This document shows positions 6,049-10,000 of a DNA stretch of 10,000 bases, piece after piece; the stretch's first letter is position 1, and every line of letters starts with the position of its first letter. Position numbers and translations under genes: made by a program. The notes under the pieces were generated by a model. That model did not search any database and was not told the origin of the DNA. It saw nothing but the letters and a program-made list of their open reading frames with translations. The DNA is from Chloroflexota bacterium. GTDB taxonomy: Bacteria > Chloroflexota > Anaerolineae > Anaerolineales > Villigracilaceae. The stretch spans positions 1 to 10,000 of the forward strand of contig JAIWOB010000004.1 of the NCBI GenBank assembly GCA_020217065.1. The letters run 5' to 3'.

Positions 6049-8766
6049 TTACTTCAACTGCGCTTTGATTTTCTCTGCGGTCTCCTTATACCCCGCCAAT
6101 TTCTCGCGCTCCCTGGCGACCAGCGCGGCGGGCGCTTTGTTGACAAAATCGCTGGCAAGGAGTTTCTCCAGCCGCTCAATTTGGGATTGGGCTTCCTTCA
6201 ATTCCTTTTCGAGACGAGGCTTGTCGGCGGCGGGGTCCGCCATCCCCGCCAAAGGAAGGTAAATTTCCACCGAGCCAACCACAAGGGCAACCGCATCGGC
6301 GGGTTTTTCTTTCAGAGACGGGTGAACAACAACTTGAGACGGGTCAAGACCCGCAAGCGAGGCGATAGTCTGCGCCTGTTCTTTGAGCAGATTCGCCTTG
6401 TCGCCGGCGACGAATTGGGCGGCGAGTTTCCTGGATGGGGCGACAGATTTTTCCGCCCGCAGGTTGCGGATGGAACGCACGATTTCTTGAACGAGGGCGA
6501 AGTCGGCAATCTTGCCTTCCTCCCAGCCTTCGGGGTCGCGCGGTTCGGGGTAGCGGGCGGCAATCAGCATCTCGGACCAGTCTTGAGCAAGATTGGAGAG
6601 CGGAGATTGCAGGATTGCCGTCTTCAGATGTCCCCACACTTCCTCGGTCACAAAGGGCGTGAAGGGATGCAGCAAACGCAAAGCAATATCGAAGACTCGC
6701 GCCAGCGTTACGACTGTCTGTTCTCTAGTCTCCGTTCTTTTCATCTGCTCTTTGGCGACTTCCACGTACCAGTCCGCAAAGTCAGACCAGATGAACTCGT
6801 AGATTTCCTGCCCCGCCTGCCCATATTGGAAGTTTTGGAACTGCCGCTCGACGTTGCGGATGAGATTTTGGAGTTTCGCCCAAATCCAAGAGTCAGCCAA
6901 AGTCCAGAGCGCAGACGATTGACCGTTGACCGAGCCGCCATTCACGGCCTTCGGTCCTCCGTCCATCGTTTCAATCGCATTGATGACAAACCTTCCCGCA
7001 TTCCAAATCTTGTTGGCGAAGTTGCGGTTGGCTTCCACTTTCTTGACGCTCATGCTGGTGTCGTTGCCGGGCGTAGACCCCACCAACAGCGTGAAACGCA
7101 GCGCGTCCGTACCGAGTTCGTCCATCACAATCAGCGGGTCAATCACGTTGCCCTTCGTCTTGGCCATTTTCTGTCCGTGCTCGTCGCGCACCAGACCATG
7201 CAAATACACGGTGTGGAACGGGGCTTCTCCAGTAAACTCCAAGCCCATCATAATCATCCGCGCCACCCAAAAGAACAGGATGTCGTAACCCGTTTCCATG
7301 TAGGAGGTTGGGTAGAAATATTTGAGGTCGGGCGTTTGGTCGGGCCAGCCCAAAGTGGAGAAGGGCCACAAGCCGGACGAGAACCAGGTGTCCAGCACGT
7401 CGTCATCCTGGCGGATATCCTTCGAGCCGCAGGCGGAACATTCGGTCGGGTCTTCGCGGGCGACGGTCATGTGACCTTCGGGACAATACCAAACCGGGAT
7501 GCGGTGTCCCCACCATAACTGACGGCTGATGCACCAGTCCTTGATGTTCTCCAGCCAGTTGAAGTAAATCTTCTCGAAGCGTTCCGGCACGATTTTGATG
7601 CGCCCGTCGCGGACGGCTTCCAGCCCGGCTTTGGCGAGCGATTCGATTTTGACGAACCATTGTTCCGAAATCATCGGCTCGACAATCTCGCCGCCGCGCT
7701 GGGAACGGGGAATGGTGGTGAGGTACGGCTCGGTCTTGATGACCAGCCCTGCGGCTGCCATATCCGCCCAGAGGTTTTTGCGCGCCTCGAACCTGTCCTG
7801 ACCTTGATACTTACCGCCGTTTTCGTTGACCTTCGCCTCGCGGTCGAGCATGGAGATAATCGGCAGGTTGTGACGCTGGGCGATGGCGTAGTCGTTCGGG
7901 TCGTGGCCGGGCGTAATCTTGAGCGCGCCTGTGCCAAATTCCACGCTGACATAGTCGTCGGCAATGACGGGAATCTCCCGTCCCAAAATCGGCACGACGG
8001 CTTTGCGTCCGATGAATTTCTTGTAACGCTCGTCGTCAGGATGCACCGCCACAGCGGTATCGCCCAAAATGGTTTCAGGGCGGATGGTGGCGACGGGAAT
8101 ATATTCGTCTGAACCGGCAATCATGTATTTGAAGTAATAAAGCGTCGCCTGTTCCTCGCTGTATTCCACTTCGAGGTCGGAGACGGCGGTTTTAAGCCCC
8201 GGCGACCAATTGATGAGGCGCGGTCCGCGATAGATGAGACCCTTTTCGTACAGGCGGACAAAGGCTTCGCGCACGGCGCGGCTCAAGCCTTCGTCAAGGG
8301 TGAAGCGTTCGCGCTCCCAATCGCAGGATGCGCCAAGGCGGCGGATTTGGTTGGCAATCATCCCGCCGTACTTGCGCTTCCACGCCCAGGTGCGTTCGAT
8401 GAATTTCTCGCGTCCCAATTCCTCGCGGGTGATTTCTTCGGTCTTGAGCAGGTCGCGTTCCACCATTAATTGCGTGGCGATGCCCGCATGGTCCGAGCCG
8501 GGAATCCATAAGGTCGAGAAGCCCTTCATGCGGTGGTAGCGAATCATCAAATCTTCCATGCTGACGAACAAGGCGTGACCGAGATGCAGTTCGCCGGTCA
8601 CGTTGGGCGGCGGGATGGCGATGACAAACGGCTTGACATTCGGGTCGAAGCCCGGCTTGTTCGGGTCATTGTGCGGCTTGAAATACCCGCCCTTCTCCCA
8701 CTTCTCATAGATGCGGGGTTCGGTGGATTTGAAATCGTAGGCTTTGGGCAATTCCTGTTTGTTCAT
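6049..8766 (-). CDS. valS: Valyl-tRNA synthetase
   Basis: This class I synthetase attaches valine to tRNA-Val in the cytoplasm and edits mischarged threonine. It has 905 residues, the usual length. Order of parts: Rossmann catalytic core with PPPNVTGELHLGHA (HIGH motif HLGH, 61-64); CP1 editing domain with TIRPETILGDTAVAVHP (228-242); WCISRQLWWGHRIPVW (411-426); a zinc-ribbon-like cluster C428, C443, C446 with H432; the KMSKS-type loop as KMAKTKGN (533-540); an anticodon-binding domain (about 625-790); and a C-terminal coiled-coil tRNA-binding arm (about 840-905). The LPKAYDF/YEKWEKGGYF N-terminus and DVLDTWFSSGLWPF are also typical of ValRS. Ser is replaced by Ala in KMSKS but both lysines are kept. 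The core/anticodon-domain linker (600-618) is encoded by a repeat-like palindrome. GAGGAG lies five bases before the ATG. Expression is controlled by the T-box leader upstream, and the gene ends at its own terminator, so it is probably monocistronic. Confidence 0.98.
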   Translation of the reverse strand: MNKQELPKAYDFKSTEPRIYEKWEKGGYFKPHNDPNKPGFDPNVKPFVIAIPPPNVTGELHLGHALFVSMEDLMIRYHRMKGFSTLWIPGSDHAGIATQLMVERDLLKTEEITREELGREKFIERTWAWKRKYGGMIANQIRRLGASCDWERERFTLDEGLSRAVREAFVRLYEKGLIYRGPRLINWSPGLKTAVSDLEVEYSEEQATLYYFKYMIAGSDEYIPVATIRPETILGDTAVAVHPDDERYKKFIGRKAVVPILGREIPVIADDYVSVEFGTGALKITPGHDPNDYAIAQRHNLPIISMLDREAKVNENGGKYQGQDRFEARKNLWADMAAAGLVIKTEPYLTTIPRSQRGGEIVEPMISEQWFVKIESLAKAGLEAVRDGRIKIVPERFEKIYFNWLENIKDWCISRQLWWGHRIPVWYCPEGHMTVAREDPTECSACGSKDIRQDDDVLDTWFSSGLWPFSTLGWPDQTPDLKYFYPTSYMETGYDILFFWVARMIMMGLEFTGEAPFHTVYLHGLVRDEHGQKMAKTKGNVIDPLIVMDELGTDALRFTLLVGSTPGNDTSMSVKKVEANRNFANKIWNAGRFVINAIETMDGGPKAVNGGSVNGQSSALWTLADSWIWAKLQNLIRNVERQFQNFQYGQAGQEIYEFIWSDFADWYVEVAKEQMKRTETREQTVVTLARVFDIALRLLHPFTPFVTEEVWGHLKTAILQSPLSNLAQDWSEMLIAARYPEPRDPEGWEEGKIADFALVQEIVRSIRNLRAEKSVAPSRKLAAQFVAGDKANLLKEQAQTIASLAGLDPSQVVVHPSLKEKPADAVALVVGSVEIYLPLAGMADPAADKPRLEKELKEAQSQIERLEKLLASDFVNKAPAALVAREREKLAGYKETAEKIKAQLK
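6914..6969. repeat. Imperfect palindrome of degenerate heptads inside valS
   Basis: On the plus strand the segment divides into eight 7-mers. The first three are GACGATT, GACCGTT and GACCGAG; the last three are CTTCGGT, CCTCCGT and CCATCGT. The reverse complement of 6914-6932 matches 6952-6970 at 14 of 19 positions, so the block is an imperfect inverted repeat with a central spacer. It encodes a Gly/Asn/Ser-rich linker at ValRS residues 600-618, between the catalytic core and the anticodon-binding domain, where length varies in the family. It may be a small repeat element tolerated in frame, but copies elsewhere cannot be checked here. Confidence 0.45.
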
Positions 8767-8771
8767 TCTGA

Positions 8772-8777
8772 CTCCTC
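8772..8777 (-). promoter_or_regulatory. valS ribosome binding site
   Basis: GAGGAG, five bases before the valS ATG. It lies beyond the T-box terminator, so it is transcribed only when uncharged tRNA-Val favours the antiterminator. An ATG overlapping it (8779-8777) is out of frame. Confidence 0.85.
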
Positions 8778-8791
8778 ATGTCACGCCTGCG

Positions 8792-8838
8792 CTTTGCGAA
8801 GCGGTCTCATCGTTAAAACGAGAAGCCGCTTCGCAAAG
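8792..8838. repeat. Perfect 13-bp inverted repeat in the valS leader
   Basis: CTTTGCGAAGCGG (8792-8804) and its exact reverse complement CCGCTTCGCAAAG (8826-8838) flank a 21-base loop in which CGTT/AACG and TCT/AGA can also pair. It lies between the T-box terminator and the valS ribosome binding site. Neither strand has a U-run after it, so it is not a standard terminator. It is not part of the normal T-box fold; it could be a REP-like palindromic unit or an mRNA-stabilising or processing hairpin. Confidence 0.75.
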
Positions 8839-8862
8839 GACGTTCCCGGCAACGACATCATT

Positions 8863-8895
8863 AAAAATAAAAACGCCTCATCCGTTATGAGGACG
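8863..8895 (-). terminator. Regulated terminator of the valS T-box
   Basis: On the minus strand, stem CCTCAT/ATGAGG (8876-8881 with 8887-8892), extendable by a CG pair with one bulge, has a 5-nt loop and is followed by CG and a broken U-run (8863-8873). The CCTC of its 5' arm also pairs with GAGG of the T-box sequence, so the terminator and antiterminator exclude each other. Confidence 0.88.
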
Positions 8896-9119
8896 AAGCG
8901 TAAACTTCGCGGTACCACCTCACTTCAGCCTTGCGGCTGCGCTCGACAACCGACCATCATCGGTTTTTGCTGTAACGGGCAATCCCGTGACGGTCTACTC
9001 AGCGGACAGCCTTTCTTCGTCAAAAAATTCAGACGACTTCGGCGGTTTTTCCCTGCGAAGGCTCCCAGCCTAAGACCTTCTTTTCTGTCAGGGGAAGCGC
9101 CGCTTACTCCTTCTGAATA
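8863..9119 (-). promoter_or_regulatory. T-box riboswitch leader of valS, specifier GUC (Val)
   Basis: A T-box leader senses the charging of its cognate tRNA: uncharged tRNA-Val pairs with the specifier codon and with the T-box bulge, forming an antiterminator and letting valS be transcribed. Visible parts: Stem I base helix ATTCAGA/TCTGAAT (9112-9118 with 9027-9033); a specifier loop with the S-turn AGUA on its 5' side (9105-9108) and GUC at 9035-9037 on its 3' side; a next helix CGGCG/CGCCG (9098-9102 with 9040-9044); an apical part with an AGAAAAGAAGG distal-bulge-like stretch; a GAGTAGACCG stretch and stem III ACGGG/CCCGT (8975-8988); hairpins at 8948-8965 and 8926-8939; and the T-box core AGGUGGUACCGCG (8908-8920). 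The antiterminator pairs GAGG (8918-8921) with CCUC (8889-8892), with an upper helix CGAAG/CUUCG. The specifier agrees with the gene it controls. The call is strong; details of the central stems are less certain. Confidence 0.95.
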
Positions 9120-9125
9120 GCGGCG

Positions 9126-9154
9126 ATTATATGCGGGAGGCGCGGGAGAGTCAA
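9126..9154 (-). promoter_or_regulatory. Sigma70-type promoter of the valS T-box transcript
   Basis: On the minus strand, TTGACT (9149-9154) and TATAAT (9126-9131) are separated by 17 bp, a near-consensus vegetative promoter. The predicted transcript start, near 9118-9119, coincides with the first base of T-box Stem I. The -35 box begins only four bases after the stop codon of the upstream membrane protein gene. Confidence 0.92.
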
Positions 9155-9158
9155 GCGT

Positions 9159-10000
9159 CTATTCCGCAATGGGTTTCCACAGCAGGACGGTCCACGTCTG
9201 GCTGGTTTGGGGCATATCCACTTTCAACTCGGCGACAACCGAATAATACTGAGGCAGGCGTTTAACATGGAAAAACGTCGCCTTTTCCTTGACCGTCATC
9301 ACCAAATCGAAATCTTTTCTTTCGACGGAACGGTCGAGAAGCCTTGTATAACGAAAGCCGTCCAATTCCCAATCGGAATACGGAGGTCCTATTAAGTAGA
9401 AATCGGGATAAGGCTGCACGTTGTAATACACCAGCGATTGTCCGGCGTCCACGGGAATCAACCCAAGCTCCACAATTTCCGAGGCGACCAGGGGCGCATT
9501 CAGGATATTTCTGGAACTTCGCACGTAATCGTACAGTTCCGCCCATTCCCGCGAGTCGTTTTGTCGCAGCATCAGAGGATTCAACTCTTTCGATTCCCAG
9601 GCAAAAAGGTTGAACAGCGCCAGCAGAATCATCGCGGTTCGAAATTTATGTTCGAGGTTGAGGCGCTGAAAAAGCCAACAAAAAAAGAGCGGCGTCAGCA
9701 GTTGATAGGCGTAGTTCATGTACGTCCCCATGTGAGAGCCGAGAATCAACAGAAACGCCAGGAGAGAGCAAACAAAGGAAAAGAAAATGTAATTCATGGG
9801 GCGCGGCAGGAAGGGTCGCTTCCAATCGGACGCATTGAACCATTTCTCCGTTTTGCCCGGCGCGGAAGATTGGGCGACCGACCGCAAGTCGTCGGTCAGC
9901 GCAAAAACCGCCAAGAGCAGGGACGGATAGAAATAAAGAAAAAGTTGGTTCAATTGCCGCGCCAGATGCCCAAAAGACCGATAGGCGTTAGAGATATTCC
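9159..10000 (-). CDS. Multi-pass membrane protein, C-terminal part (possibly GT-C glycosyltransferase)
   Basis: The frame is open from the window edge to a TAG at 9159, giving 279 visible residues; the start lies outside. Four hydrophobic segments are visible, at about residues 19-34, 69-88, 93-110 and 120-134 of the visible part. They are followed by a soluble tail of about 145 residues with no membrane segment. The motif-like stretch SHMGTYMNYAYQLLTPLF resembles the late loop and helix of polyprenyl-phosphate-dependent GT-C glycosyltransferases (GT39/GT83-like), where a conserved Tyr-rich turn precedes a helix with a Pro, and such proteins often end in a soluble domain. This is a resemblance judged by eye, not a firm family call. 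An in-frame TTG at 9953 is an unlikely start because coding-like sequence continues upstream of it. No terminator fits between its stop and the valS promoter. Confidence 0.75.
   Translation of the reverse strand, partial: NISNAYRSFGHLARQLNQLFLYFYPSLLLAVFALTDDLRSVAQSSAPGKTEKWFNASDWKRPFLPRPMNYIFFSFVCSLLAFLLILGSHMGTYMNYAYQLLTPLFFCWLFQRLNLEHKFRTAMILLALFNLFAWESKELNPLMLRQNDSREWAELYDYVRSSRNILNAPLVASEIVELGLIPVDAGQSLVYYNVQPYPDFYLIGPPYSDWELDGFRYTRLLDRSVERKDFDLVMTVKEKATFFHVKRLPQYYSVVAELKVDMPQTSQTWTVLLWKPIAE

Noticed and set aside
6181..7518. 445-codon open frame on the plus strand
   Set aside because: It is antisense to valS and reflects GC-rich codon structure; no domain or convincing ribosome binding site was seen.
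9159..9953. Complete 264-residue protein starting at TTG 9953
   Set aside because: The same frame stays open to the window edge with plausible coding sequence and no ribosome binding site before the TTG, so the gene is better read as cut by the window.

Overview
The window reads as a bacterial chromosome segment in which every supported gene lies on the minus strand, so transcription runs from high to low coordinates. The combination of a T-box-controlled valS, a GC-moderate genome and a large NACHT/FGE-type fusion protein fits a member of the Chloroflexota (Anaerolineae-like). That assignment is inference: there is no rRNA or other phylogenetic marker here that can be compared by eye.

Layout in transcription order: (1) 10000-9159, the C-terminal part of a multi-pass membrane protein of unknown function, possibly a GT-C type glycosyltransferase, cut by the window edge. 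(2) 9154-8767, a regulatory block with a consensus sigma70-type promoter, a T-box riboswitch with a GUC (valine) specifier codon and a terminator/antiterminator pair, then an unexplained 13-bp perfect palindrome hairpin just before the valS ribosome binding site. (3) 8766-6049, valS (valyl-tRNA synthetase), closed by a strong intrinsic terminator. (4) 5969-4146, a complete ABC-exporter half transporter (membrane domain plus ATPase). (5) 4084-1034, a 1016-residue membrane-anchored NACHT NTPase with a C-terminal formylglycine-generating-enzyme (SUMF1)-like domain. (6) 945-727, a 72-residue YtxH-like membrane protein with its own -10 box and ribosome binding site. (7) 572-1, the 5' part of trmD, which appears to have an extended -10 box placed so that transcription would start at the ATG.

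Most of the window is housekeeping: trmD modifies G37 of tRNAs, and valS charges tRNA-Val and is regulated by the charging state of tRNA-Val through its leader. The accessory-looking element is the NACHT-FGE gene. It is visibly AT-richer than its neighbours, sits alone between unrelated genes, and has the architecture of bacterial NLR-like proteins: N-terminal module, NACHT switch, C-terminal sensor-like domain. Its FGE-like domain lacks the catalytic cysteine pair of true formylglycine-generating enzymes, so it is more likely a binding or sensing domain. It is the best candidate here for an undescribed conflict or anti-phage system, though no function can be proved from sequence alone.

No tRNA, rRNA, CRISPR array, transposase, integrase or origin was seen. 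The only gene-free stretch over 300 bases (8767-9158) is the valS leader.
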